Made by a program: the position numbers and the translations under genes
Notes under the pieces: generated by a model
What the model saw: the letters and a program-made list of their open reading frames with translations, nothing else
Databases searched by the model: none
Told to the model about the DNA's origin: nothing
Origin: Aeoliella straminimaris
Lineage (GTDB): Bacteria > Planctomycetota > Planctomycetia > Pirellulales > Lacipirellulaceae
Length of the DNA stretch: 64,000 nucleotides
Reading direction: 5' to 3'
Assembly: GCF_024054565.1 (NCBI RefSeq)
Contig: NZ_JAMXLR010000055.1
Location: 1-64,000 of the forward strand
Shown here: positions 53,894 through 62,739 of the stretch, in pieces
Numbering within the stretch: position 1 is the first letter of the stretch
Layout: each line of letters starts with the position of its first letter

Positions 53894-55246
53894 ATGCAAC
53901 GTAGATTCACTTCGCTGAGCTGTATCGGTTTCTTGACCCTTCTCATCCCGACCGCCACGGTGGTCGCCTCTGACCTTCTAATCGACTTTGGTAACACCGT
54001 CGGTATCGACGATTCGCCGGCGCAAGCGGGTTACCAGACGTTCAATGCCGTTGACAAGGTGCTCAGCGGACCAACCGGCGTCGCTCGCACGGAGCAGTTC
54101 GCATCCGACATCGGAATTGGTGGTGTCGTTGACCTGACGGTGAGCATTCCGCCGGGGGCAGATCGGCCCATTTCCGTAGTTCCGGACAATCGCCGCGCCG
54201 TTAATCGCAGCACAGTTTCTAGCGGCAATCTTCCCGACCTCGCCCAAGATTGGATTGGCATCGACACCCGCGACGGCGACGGCGCCCGGGTGATGTCGTT
54301 CACGCTCAGCGACTTGGCCGCCGGCACGTACACAATGACCTCGTACCATCAGGATACCGGCAACCTCAATGGCACATTCGATGTTCTGGTCAACGGCGTC
54401 GCCTGGGACAGCGGCATGATGGTCGACGGCGATCCCGGCGCTGGTAACGACCCCGCGTCGGTACAGTACATGTTCGATGCTAACGGCGTCGACGACGTCA
54501 AATTGTCGTATGCCACGACCAGCGGTATCTTTTTCCTCGTCAACGGATTTGAATTGGCGTCCGGTGGCAACATGTTGAACGTCGATTTCCAGGCTACTGG
54601 CGGGATGACCGAAGCCGGCTTTATGTCTTACGACGCGGTAGACGGTGTCGATGGGGCTCCCGATGGTGTCACTCGCACCGAGTCTTATGCCTCCGCGCTG
54701 GGTAACGCGGGGATGGTTGACCTGACCGTAGAGATCGAACCCTTTGCTTTGGGCGGCCCGGCCGTCGATAGCAACGCCCGCGCCATTGATCGCACGGGCA
54801 ACACCTACAGCGGAGAACTGGCCGACCTGGCGATCGACTGGATCGGGGCCGATGCTCGCAGTGGTGGCTTGAACGAGTCTCTGATGGTCACGCTCGGCAA
54901 TCTCGAAGCTGGGGTCTACGAAATCACTTCGTACCACCACGATCCGCAAGACCTCATGGGAGATCTGAATGTGCTGGTCAACGGCGTGGAGACGGCTATG
55001 TTCTCCATGGGCAACGGTGACCCCGGCGTGGCAGCACCTCCGGCGTCGATTAGTTTCTTAGTCACTTCCGATGGCACTTCGCCGATCGACATTGAGTACG
55101 CTCTGGCAGAATTCTCGCTAGGTCCGCCACTGGAGGCATTTCCGCTGATCAACGGCATCGAGGTAACCCGTATACCCGAACCTGCCACATTGTGGTTAGC
55201 CGGGCTTGGCGCAATCGGCCTGATGGTGCTTCGCTTGCGCCGCTAG
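53894..55246 (+). CDS. PEP-CTERM protein with tandem VDF/AGF beta modules
   Basis: 450 aa with GGAGG upstream. The signal peptide ends near TVVAS. Two homologous modules of about 190 residues follow: the first starts LLIDFGNTVGIDDSPAQAGY, the second MLNVDFQATGGMTEAGFMSY. Each contains the motifs D(L)A.DWIG.D.R, an aliphatic stretch ending in G.YTMTSYHQD or VYEITSYHHD, and LNVLVNGV. PEP-CTERM is canonical (IPEPATLWLAGLGAIGL, then LRLRR). The modules match those in the CotH giant and BNR protein. The predicted role is an exosortase-anchored surface protein with an unknown binding function. Confidence 0.88.
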   Translation: MQRRFTSLSCIGFLTLLIPTATVVASDLLIDFGNTVGIDDSPAQAGYQTFNAVDKVLSGPTGVARTEQFASDIGIGGVVDLTVSIPPGADRPISVVPDNRRAVNRSTVSSGNLPDLAQDWIGIDTRDGDGARVMSFTLSDLAAGTYTMTSYHQDTGNLNGTFDVLVNGVAWDSGMMVDGDPGAGNDPASVQYMFDANGVDDVKLSYATTSGIFFLVNGFELASGGNMLNVDFQATGGMTEAGFMSYDAVDGVDGAPDGVTRTESYASALGNAGMVDLTVEIEPFALGGPAVDSNARAIDRTGNTYSGELADLAIDWIGADARSGGLNESLMVTLGNLEAGVYEITSYHHDPQDLMGDLNVLVNGVETAMFSMGNGDPGVAAPPASISFLVTSDGTSPIDIEYALAEFSLGPPLEAFPLINGIEVTRIPEPATLWLAGLGAIGLMVLRLRR

Positions 55247-56093
55247 GTTACGGCGCATTCGTGAGCGGCTCGATACAACACGATTGAAGGCCATTTTTGG
55301 GGCTGACAGGCGTGATTTGTCGGGTGAGGTTTCGCTCGTGGGAAGCTCCTTTGAAGCGATTACCGCCGCTGCATGACTCATGCGAGCCAAGCAGATCGTG
55401 ATCTGCTATCGCTTCACTGATGACTATTTAGACGGTCATTGGTCCCTTTGTTAACTTCGAGCCAGCCATAAAGCGCCGCTCCACGACCTCTGTAAGATGC
55501 CATGCGGATCGACGACTCCGGAAGTTGCCGCGGCGCTATTTCTCCACGTCGCACATCGTTCGACGCGGCCCGCAGTCTACGTAGGCAATGCACATTGCGC
55601 CAATGAGCACAAAGCGGATTCGAGATCTGCGCGTTAAGGAAAGCGCGAAGGAGAACCGGAAACCGTTGGAGTTCGAGCGACTGGAAGCTTGGCGGTAGCG
55701 CGCCTCACTCGCCGCCACAGTAGATTCTTCGCCGGCAGGGTAAGCTACCCGGCTGTTCCCAGCGGAAATGGTCTCTCAGGAAGTGGGTCAGGAGTCTCTG
55801 CAAATCGATGCGATTCTGGCATAAGCCATGGTGCCCCATCGCACCCCACAGGAATCGGCGATTCAAATCGCGATCAGGGTGGCCAACCATGGGTCCTGGA
55901 CTGACCACAGGTCGTCCTGCCTGGCCTATCCCTGAGCGTGGGATCGACTACGATGGAACCGAAGTATTGAACGGCCAATGTTTAATCCGGAGTGCATCGG
56001 CTTATTTGGCCGCGTGGTGAAGCACGACGACTTCACACCAGGACTTCTACCACCGGCGCAGCAGTAGTGGACCGCGTGTGCCGTAGGGAGCGA
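55247..56093 (+). other. Intergenic region upstream of the beta-helix protein
   Basis: About 850 bp with no supported gene. Short overlapping frames exist, including a 31-codon basic one near 55600, with no RBS or recognisable family. Confidence 0.5.
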
Positions 56094-57662
56094 ATGATGC
56101 GATTCCAAATTACACTGAGATCACTTGGTGGGGCGTGGTTGGCGGTTGCTGGGGTACTGGGGCTACTTCACGCGCCGAGCTCACTTGCACAGGCCGATGC
56201 CCCGGCGACCTCGCAACTTTGGGGCGAAGAGGGGGAACTCTGGTCGCCTGTAGGTCGACTGCCGGACTTTTCTTACGCTGGATATCATCGCGGAGAACGT
56301 TCGCTACCCGATCGCGAGGCGGAAACGAGCGTCAAGGATTATGGTGCAGTCGGCGACGGAGAGACGGACGATACGGCCGCCTTCCAGCGCGCTCTATCCC
56401 AGGCGGCAGGTAAAGTCATTGCCATCCCGCCAGGGCGTTACTTGATTACCGACATTTTGGAGATTCGCGACTCGGGCACCGTTCTGCAGGGTGCTGGCCC
56501 TCAACAAACGACCATCTTCGCCCCCATCCCCTTGGAGAAAATCCGCCCCAATATGGGCGCAACCACCAGTGGTAAAGCCACATCGAATTACTCCTGGTCC
56601 GGCGGCATCGTCTGGGCCAAGGGGCGACCGAGTTCCAAGGTGCTGGCAAAGGTGACAAAGACGGCCCACCGCGGAGACACTCAATTGCATGTCGACCGAC
56701 CGGAAAGCTTCGGCGTGGGAGACATTGTTCGATTGAGGTTGGCAGACGATCCAACGCACAGCCTGATCGAGCATCTTTACGACAACGATCCGGGCAACTA
56801 CAGCAAACTCCGCGGGAAGTGCAAGAATGTCACCTTCGCGGCAACCGTGCTGGAGGTGGATCCAGCCCAGCAGACTATCACTTTGGACCGATCACTGAGG
56901 ACCGATGCCGACATCAAGTGGGATCCAACTTTGCTGGAAGACGCGAGCAGTGTAGAAGAAGTCGGGATCGAGAACCTGACCTTCGAGTTCCCAGTATCTG
57001 ACTATGCGGGCCATTTTAGCGAGTTGGGACACAATGCAATTGCTTACAGCGGTGTGCAAAACAGTTGGGTGCGCAACGTGACGGTTCACAATGCCGATAG
57101 TGGAATGTTCATTAGTGGCAGCAACAACACCCTGCAGGGCATCACGATAATCTCCGATCGAGGTCGGCACCCAACTCGCAATAGCACCGGTCACCATGGC
57201 ATAACGTTGGGCGGTACCGATTTGTTGTTAACCGATTTCGACTTTCGCACTAAGTTCATCCACGACATCACGATGACGCACGGATCGGCAGGCAATGTCG
57301 TGGCGAATGGCCGGGGCGAGGACCTGTGCTTCGATCACCACAAGTACGCCAATCACGCAAACCTGTTCACCGACATCGACGTCGGTGCCGGCAGCAACAT
57401 TTTTCACTCCGGGGGTGGCGCTAACCTGGGGCGTCACTGCGGTGCCTGGACGACATGGTGGAACCTGCGTTCCGACCGGCCAATCGTGTCCCCGGCCGAC
57501 TGGGCGCCGGAAATGATCAACTTCGTGGGAGTACCTGGTACCGGGACCGAACTTACCATGCTTAGCGGACGGTGGTTTGAACCGATTCCGCCGGAGCAGC
57601 TCACCCCGCAAGATCTGTATCGCGCCCAACTTGCCAAGCGCCGGGAAGCAGAACGCCGCTAA
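56094..57662 (+). CDS. Secreted pectate-lyase-3-type right-handed beta-helix protein
   Basis: 522 aa from the ATG at 56094 (GGGAG five bases upstream); a longer in-frame extension lacks a signal peptide. After a signal peptide ending SSLAQA, residues about 75-400 match the pectate_lyase_3/GH28-related fold: VKDYGAVGDGETDDTAAFQ, IAIPPGRYLITDILEI, TVLQGAGPQQTTIF, then beta-helix rungs including NSWVRNVTVHNADSGMFI. The N-terminal DYGAVGDG..DD block is typical of phage-tail and plant-type glycanases. It probably cleaves or binds an acidic polysaccharide outside the cell, and with the sugar-acid cluster upstream could feed its products to the enolase-superfamily enzyme. Confidence 0.87.
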   Translation: MMRFQITLRSLGGAWLAVAGVLGLLHAPSSLAQADAPATSQLWGEEGELWSPVGRLPDFSYAGYHRGERSLPDREAETSVKDYGAVGDGETDDTAAFQRALSQAAGKVIAIPPGRYLITDILEIRDSGTVLQGAGPQQTTIFAPIPLEKIRPNMGATTSGKATSNYSWSGGIVWAKGRPSSKVLAKVTKTAHRGDTQLHVDRPESFGVGDIVRLRLADDPTHSLIEHLYDNDPGNYSKLRGKCKNVTFAATVLEVDPAQQTITLDRSLRTDADIKWDPTLLEDASSVEEVGIENLTFEFPVSDYAGHFSELGHNAIAYSGVQNSWVRNVTVHNADSGMFISGSNNTLQGITIISDRGRHPTRNSTGHHGITLGGTDLLLTDFDFRTKFIHDITMTHGSAGNVVANGRGEDLCFDHHKYANHANLFTDIDVGAGSNIFHSGGGANLGRHCGAWTTWWNLRSDRPIVSPADWAPEMINFVGVPGTGTELTMLSGRWFEPIPPEQLTPQDLYRAQLAKRREAERR

Positions 57663-57691
57663 AGCAACCGCTTCTGGGCCAACCGAAGAAT

Positions 57692-57976
57692 TTCGACAAC
57701 CTACCAGCGGGGCTGCGACAACGTGACAGCAACACCGTTTACGTGGTCAGCGTCAGCAGCACGATGACGTTCCACCTGCAGGAACAGGGGGATGCTCCGC
57801 GTGTCACTTGGGGTGTGCAACCTATTCAGATGGATCGGGTCCGTCACGAATGAATTTACTTTGAGGCCAGACCGGCGGAGGGCAAGCTGTACGACGCGTT
57901 CACGCTGACCAAGTCGGCCAAATCAGCAAGTTTCGTCTTCGAGCACCTGCCAGAGGTCGAGAAGATACGTGAATGG
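57692..57976 (+). pseudogene. Coding remnant of unknown family with internal stop
   Basis: One frame reads like protein across about 95 codons (NLPAGLRQRDSNTVYVVSVS, FHLQEQGDAPRVTWGVQPIQ), then TGA at 57851, then IYFEARPAEGKLYDAF and FVFEHLPEVEKIREW. No start codon or RBS is evident and I do not recognise the family. It lies tail-to-tail with the alcohol dehydrogenase gene. It is probably the 3' part of a lost gene. Confidence 0.4.
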
Positions 57977-57995
57977 CCACCGCGGCCGTCGATCG

Positions 57996-59180
57996 CTATG
58001 CGAAGTTTCGACCAATTCCCTCGGTATCAAATTCGGTCCGCAGGATCCGCCGAACATCTTCTAAACTCGACTCACGAGGATTGTTTTTCAGCCGCTCGAT
58101 GTTGATGCTCGCGGCGTGCTCCGCGGCGTCATATTCGGCGGGCAGGTCCAGTTCGCTGATGCTGGCGGCTGCCCCCACCGATCGAATAAGCTGTACCAGC
58201 CCGCTGGCAATCCCTTGAACGTCGTCACAGTTGAAAACGCTGCCAAGTTCACGGAACCATCGATCTGCCCCTGGGGCGGAACCGTGGTTGAACAACACAG
58301 CGGCTGGAAGCGTTGCCGCTGCGGCCACGCCGTGGGGAATGCCAAAATGACTGGTCAGGTAATACGACAGGGCATGGCAAATGGTCGTGAAGCTACGGTC
58401 GATGGCGTGCCCCGCCAGGTGCGATGCCATCGCCAAGCCGGTTTGGGCTGGTGGGTCGCCGTCAATAGTCGCCGGCTTCAAGTTCGGCACAACCAGCCGG
58501 AGAGCTTCGCTGGCGCAGGCAGACGACCTTTCGCCAGCTTGCTGTGCCCACAGCGACTCGATCGATTGGCACAGCACATCCAGGCCTGCCGCCACGGCCA
58601 CTCGCTCTGGTGCCGTAGCACTCAACGCGGGATCGACCACCGCCAGGCGAGGTCGTAGGCTTGGATCCGCCACCGAGTGCTTTTCCTGCCCCACATACAA
58701 TACAGCAAAATGGGTCGCTTCGCTGCCTGAGCCGGCCGTCGTCGGCGCCGCGATAATAGGGTACCGATTGGGTTTAGGAGTACCGTCCAGCAGGTCGACA
58801 ATGCAGCAAGCGTTCGAAGCCGCCAGCGACACTAGCTTGGCAGCATCTATCGTGGCTCCACCGCCGACAGCTACGACACAATCGTAAGCTCCCTGCTGCA
58901 AACGACCTGCAATCTCGTCTATCGCGGCCGGCTCCAAGGTCTTCTTCACATCCACGACTTCGGCGGACTCGTCAACCGAAAGCACGTTGCACAGTTTGTC
59001 CGATATGCCCGAAGCCTGCACGGCTAGCGGATCGCGGAACAACAGCGGACGGACCACCTTCAACCGCTCGAGGCACCCTGGCAATGCACCGCACACCGCA
59101 GCACCAAAAACGGTGCTATCCAGCGAAAGCCGCTCCAACAACTCTTGGCAGCGACGCACCTCAGTGGAAATCAACATCAT
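57996..59180 (-). CDS. Iron-containing alcohol dehydrogenase family protein
   Basis: 394 aa. NAD(P)-binding loop GGGATIDAAKLVSLAA and PTTAGSGSEAT are family hallmarks. Metal ligands appear as Asp in AAGLDVLCQSIESLW and His in SHLAGHAIDRSF, TTICHALSYYLTSHFG and IPHG. The overall pattern is near group III alcohol dehydrogenases such as phosphonoacetaldehyde or butanol-type reductases; the exact substrate is uncertain. Two adjacent ATG codons (59180 and 59177) are possible starts. It is divergent from the CobA-HemD gene with about 145 bp between them. Confidence 0.9.
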   Translation of the reverse strand: MMLISTEVRRCQELLERLSLDSTVFGAAVCGALPGCLERLKVVRPLLFRDPLAVQASGISDKLCNVLSVDESAEVVDVKKTLEPAAIDEIAGRLQQGAYDCVVAVGGGATIDAAKLVSLAASNACCIVDLLDGTPKPNRYPIIAAPTTAGSGSEATHFAVLYVGQEKHSVADPSLRPRLAVVDPALSATAPERVAVAAGLDVLCQSIESLWAQQAGERSSACASEALRLVVPNLKPATIDGDPPAQTGLAMASHLAGHAIDRSFTTICHALSYYLTSHFGIPHGVAAAATLPAAVLFNHGSAPGADRWFRELGSVFNCDDVQGIASGLVQLIRSVGAAASISELDLPAEYDAAEHAASINIERLKNNPRESSLEDVRRILRTEFDTEGIGRNFA

Positions 59181-59325
59181 TACAGCTATGGACTTTCGAA
59201 AACGACCCGACTTTTACGCGGCTGGAATTCTAAACCACCCGCCTTGGTCGAGTCACTCCCCACGGTTTTCCAATCCAGTAAACGGCCGCTGACGTTATAC
59301 CGCCCTGGTGCGTAGAATAGCAGGC

Positions 59326-60831
59326 ATGACAGACCATATCGGCAAAGTATTCTTGGTAGGAGCGGGGCCCGGTGATCCGGGGCTACTGACCGTGCGGGGT
59401 GCCGAATGCCTGGCCCAGGCCGACGTGGTGCTGTACGACTATCTGGCCAGCCCCCTTTTGCTGCGGCACACCTCTCCGCAGGCGGAACGGATCTGCCTGG
59501 GGCGACACGGCGGTCGGATTATGTCGCAACAAGAAGTCAGTCGACTGATGGTCGCACATGCTGCCGCCGGCAAACTGGTCGTGCGACTCAAGGGCGGCGA
59601 TCCTGGCATCTTTGGACGCGTGGCCGAAGAGGCAGTGGAGCTGACTGAGGCAGGAATCCCATTCGAGATCGTGCCCGGCATCACGACCGCCGTGGCCGCT
59701 GGCAGCTACGCCGGCATCACACTGACCGACCGCGAGCACGCCTCGTGTGTGGCCTTTGTCACTGGTCGCGAACAAGCAGGCAAGCACGAAGCGGACGGAC
59801 TCGACTACGCGGCGTTGGCCAAATTCCCAGGCACATTAGTATTCTACATGGCGATCACGACCGCCCCGCACTGGAGCCAGGCATTGCTCGCGGGTGGCAA
59901 ACCGGGCGACACGCCAGTGGCCATTGTGCGATGGTGTTCGCGCCCCACACAGGAACAATGGACCTGCCGGCTCGACGAAGTGGCCGACGTGCTGGCCCCG
60001 GGCAAGGTCCGTCCGCCAGCGGTCGTGATCGTCGGCCCCGTGGTAGCGCATGAAAAGCTGGCCGCCTGGTTTACGAATCGGCCCCTCTTTGGCAAGACCA
60101 TTCTGGTGACCCGCGCCGAGCACCAGGCCGATACCATGTGCAGTCGCCTGGAGGAGCTCGGCGCGGCCGTACTCCGCCAACCGGCCATCGACATCTCCGC
60201 GCCCACCGATTGGGCACCGGTCGATACCGCCATCGACGAGTTGGACGAATACGACTGGCTGGTGTTTTCCAGCCGCAATGGCGTGGAGTACTTTCTCGAT
60301 CGCATACGCCAGCAGGGCCTCGACTGGCGTGCGCTAGGGGGAGTGAAACTGGCCGCCATTGGTCCAGCCACTGCCCAGGCACTCGCCGAGCGCGATCTGG
60401 ATGTCGATCTCAAGCCAGCGGAGTACCGCGCCGAAGCGCTCGCGGCGGAGCTGTCGCCCACGGCCAAAGGCCAGCGTTTCCTCTTGCTGCGTGCCAGCCG
60501 TGGCCGCGAAGTGCTGGCCGATACCCTCCGCTCGGCAGGAGGCGAAGTCGATCAAGTGGTCGTATATAATAGCTTCGACGTGACGGAACCCGACGCGCAG
60601 GTCGCCTCCGCACTCACCGCTGGCGACGTCGACTGGATTACTGTCACCAGCTCGGCCATTGCGCGTTCGTTGGTGCAATTGTTCGGCGAGCAACTCCATC
60701 GCACGAAACTCGCCGCCATCAGTCCTCTGACGGCCGGCGTACTCGACCAACTCGGCTACCCCGCGACCGCGGTGGCCAAGCAGTACACCATTGACGGTGT
60801 GGTCGACACCATTCTGGCGGCTGGCCGATAG
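59326..60831 (+). CDS. cobA-hemD: Uroporphyrinogen-III C-methyltransferase/uroporphyrinogen-III synthase fusion
   Basis: 501 aa from the ATG at 59326 (a GTG 18 bp upstream is the other option). The N-terminal half (1-245) is CobA/SUMT with VGAGPGDPGLLTVRGAE, VVLYDYLASP, RLKGGDPGIFGRVAEE and VPGITTAVA. The C-terminal half (about 255-500) is HemD with KTILVTRAEHQADTMCSRL, WLVFSSRNGVEYFLDRI, AAIGPATAQALAERDLDVD and WITVTSSAIARSLVQLFG. HemD closes hydroxymethylbilane to uroporphyrinogen III; CobA methylates it twice to precorrin-2, toward siroheme or cobalamin. Such fusions are known in several phyla. No other tetrapyrrole genes are adjacent. Confidence 0.96.
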   Translation: MTDHIGKVFLVGAGPGDPGLLTVRGAECLAQADVVLYDYLASPLLLRHTSPQAERICLGRHGGRIMSQQEVSRLMVAHAAAGKLVVRLKGGDPGIFGRVAEEAVELTEAGIPFEIVPGITTAVAAGSYAGITLTDREHASCVAFVTGREQAGKHEADGLDYAALAKFPGTLVFYMAITTAPHWSQALLAGGKPGDTPVAIVRWCSRPTQEQWTCRLDEVADVLAPGKVRPPAVVIVGPVVAHEKLAAWFTNRPLFGKTILVTRAEHQADTMCSRLEELGAAVLRQPAIDISAPTDWAPVDTAIDELDEYDWLVFSSRNGVEYFLDRIRQQGLDWRALGGVKLAAIGPATAQALAERDLDVDLKPAEYRAEALAAELSPTAKGQRFLLLRASRGREVLADTLRSAGGEVDQVVVYNSFDVTEPDAQVASALTAGDVDWITVTSSAIARSLVQLFGEQLHRTKLAAISPLTAGVLDQLGYPATAVAKQYTIDGVVDTILAAGR

Positions 60832-60895
60832 CCGACCGCTTGTTCTCTTCAGGCAACCCTTGCGGCCGCTACCCGTCGTGCGGCTCGGCCAAGCC

Positions 60896-60906
60896 TTGCG
60901 GCGCAA
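60896..60906 (+). promoter_or_regulatory. TTGCGGCGCAA palindrome, upstream copy
   Basis: A perfect 11-bp palindrome within the 16-bp direct repeat GCCTTGCGGCGCAACG (60893-60908). The identical repeat occurs 111 bp downstream, just before the ribbon-helix-helix gene. A candidate operator for that protein. Confidence 0.45.
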
Positions 60907-61006
60907 CGTCATACGTTTGCAGTCCTTTCGTGCATTTGCCGATTTTCTTTCTAGCAAGCTGTAACAGCCGTCTGGCAGGCCCGTACGAGTAGTGCATGGT
61001 CGGCCT

Positions 61007-61017
61007 TGCGGCGCAAC
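61007..61017 (+). promoter_or_regulatory. TTGCGGCGCAA palindrome, start-proximal copy
   Basis: Second copy of the palindrome (full repeat 61004-61019), ending 17 bp before the ATG at 61035. Two identical palindromes 111 bp apart would allow a dimer pair or loop. A role as operator or partition-like site is inferred from position alone. Confidence 0.45.
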
Positions 61018-61034
61018 GCACCACCAAGCCTGCC

Positions 61035-61283
61035 ATGAATGAATCGATACGTTTTCCGTCGCGCAAGGTTCGTGCGACGTTGTACCTGCCCCCGGAGCTA
61101 TTGAACGAAGCCCGCGACGCTGCCTACCACCTGGCCGGCCACCCGGCCCACATGACGCTCACCAAGTTTGCAGAACAGGCATTCCGTCGCGAGTTAGAAC
61201 GTCTCAAGCAGCTCTACAACGGCGGGCAGGATTTCCCCGAGCGGAAAGAGGATTTGAAAGGAGGCCGTCCAATTGCCGCATGA
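61035..61283 (+). CDS. Ribbon-helix-helix DNA-binding protein
   Basis: 82 aa from the ATG at 61035, chosen because the family-like stretch begins there and a start at 60996 would put the second palindrome inside the gene. Residues 7-55 have a ribbon-helix-helix pattern: a strand (RKVRATLYLPPELL), helix 1 (NEARDAAYHLAGH) and helix 2 (LTKFAEQAFRRELERLK), then a basic end with EDLKGGRPIAA. RHH dimers usually bind short palindromes. The gene after it starts 12 bp later, so the two are probably co-transcribed, perhaps with the protease further on. Confidence 0.75.
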   Translation: MNESIRFPSRKVRATLYLPPELLNEARDAAYHLAGHPAHMTLTKFAEQAFRRELERLKQLYNGGQDFPERKEDLKGGRPIAA

Positions 61284-61295
61284 AAGGTTGACGCC

Positions 61296-61514
61296 ATGCG
61301 TTCGGTCCAGCGCAATTCTCACATCCTTCCCCTTACTTCCAACCCGCACGCCTATGCCACATCGAATCGCTACCCCGAGGTAGAGCCCCTCCGGCGGATC
61401 GAGCTTCACCAGGTTGAACACGACGAGATTCAGTCGCTTCGACAGCGGCTACTGCAGTTGATCGTCGAAAACGAAGAGCGCCGTAAGGTCTCTCGATTCC
61501 GATTGGTGAATTGA
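61296..61514 (+). CDS. Small protein of unknown function
   Basis: 72 aa, 12 bp after the RHH gene, with AAAGG upstream. The N-terminal third is polar with no motif; residues 30-60 are a charged amphipathic helix (LHQVEHDEIQSLRQRLLQL, then IVENEERR) that could dimerise as a short coiled coil. I do not recognise the family. Tight spacing and the RBS support it as real. Confidence 0.6.
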   Translation: MRSVQRNSHILPLTSNPHAYATSNRYPEVEPLRRIELHQVEHDEIQSLRQRLLQLIVENEERRKVSRFRLVN

Positions 61515-61629
61515 TATGCCCAATACTTGCCTCACGTTGCCAACTGCGAGGGCGACGTGACTCAAGCCCCCACGGCCCGCCACTCTCTCTCCCTTAGCTG
61601 CCCTCCCACCGCGGATTTCCTCTCCCCCC

Positions 61630-62721
61630 ATGCGATGCCATTTGATCATCGCGCTGATTGGCTGCTTCACTGCGTCCCTGGCGCAGTGGCCCGTGGCTGC
61701 TGCGCGGCAAACACCCCATCCCGCCGTTGCGCGGATCAAGGTGCCCGAAGCCGATGGCACGGCTTACGGCAGCGGCACCCTGGTGGACGCCCGCGAAGAC
61801 TACGGACTGGTGCTGACCAACTGGCATGTGGTGCACGCGGCACAGGGTCCGATTGAGGTGACGTTTCCCTCGGGCTTCGTATCGCAAGCCCGGTCGCTGA
61901 AGATGGACAGCGAGTGGGATTTGGCCGCGTTGGTAATCTGGCGACCGCCTTGCGAACCCGTGCGCATGGCCACGATACCGCCACGACCGGGCGACCGACT
62001 CACCATTTGCGGTTACGGCAGTGGCAATTACCGCGCCGCCACGGGCCGGTGCACGCAGTTCTATGCGCCTCGGCTCAATCTGCCGCAGGAACTGGTAGAG
62101 CTCGACGTGCAAGCCCGGCAAGGGGACTCGGGTGGACCGATCTTTAACGACCGTGGCGAGATGGCCGGCGTATTGTTCGGGGCAGGGCAGGGTACCACAC
62201 TCGGCAGTTTCGAGGGCCGCGTGAAGACGTTCCTGGCTTCACTTGCGCCCGACATCGGCCAGCAGGACTCTGCGCCACAGGTAGCACTGAAACCCGCCAG
62301 CCCGGCGGCCTCCACACCTTCGACCTGTCCCACGTGCCGCAACGCCCGTCCCGGCATGGTTTGCGAAGGGGGCGTTTGCCGCCCTCAGGGCGACTTGGGC
62401 GACATTTGCTTTGGCTGCGACTCGGTAGCCGAACATCAGAAACCAAAGAAGCCGCCCGCTGATGGCTGGCCCGACTCGCATGCGGCCGAGAAACCGCAGA
62501 TTAACTGGTCGTCCGGGACTGCAACCAACTCAGCCGAACCACCCAGCGGAGGCTGGCCGCAAGCACAGCAGGATCAGCAAGCCGCGGACAGTGGCCCCGA
62601 TGACGCAGTTGCCCCCGCTTCCTCACTGCTGAGCGACAGCTTGTTCGAGAACATCCGCAATGGCCTGGCCATCGTGGGCCTACTGGCCATCTTCATGCAG
62701 GTGCTTCGCGTAGTCGGTTGA
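61630..62721 (+). CDS. Membrane-anchored trypsin-like serine protease
   Basis: 363 aa. A signal peptide ends near AAARQ. Trypsin-like domain (about 30-200) with catalytic His in LTNWHVVHAA (near 67), Asp in SEWDLAALVI (near 97) and Ser in QGDSGGPIF (near 167). A Cys-rich segment (CPTCRNARPGMVC, CRPQGDLGDICFGC; about 232-260) may bind a metal or form disulfides. A low-complexity linker leads to a C-terminal TM helix (NGLAIVGLLAIFMQVL), so the protease faces outward. It follows the RHH and small-protein genes on the same strand after 115 bp. Confidence 0.88.
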   Translation: MRCHLIIALIGCFTASLAQWPVAAARQTPHPAVARIKVPEADGTAYGSGTLVDAREDYGLVLTNWHVVHAAQGPIEVTFPSGFVSQARSLKMDSEWDLAALVIWRPPCEPVRMATIPPRPGDRLTICGYGSGNYRAATGRCTQFYAPRLNLPQELVELDVQARQGDSGGPIFNDRGEMAGVLFGAGQGTTLGSFEGRVKTFLASLAPDIGQQDSAPQVALKPASPAASTPSTCPTCRNARPGMVCEGGVCRPQGDLGDICFGCDSVAEHQKPKKPPADGWPDSHAAEKPQINWSSGTATNSAEPPSGGWPQAQQDQQAADSGPDDAVAPASSLLSDSLFENIRNGLAIVGLLAIFMQVLRVVG

Positions 62722-62739
62722 TTCTGCAACGCCAACGCG

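Noticed and set aside
53978..54949. 323-codon minus-strand open frame opposite the duplicated-module PEP-CTERM gene
   Set aside because: Lies wholly within a gene that has a signal peptide, repeats and sorting signal; the antisense product has no features.
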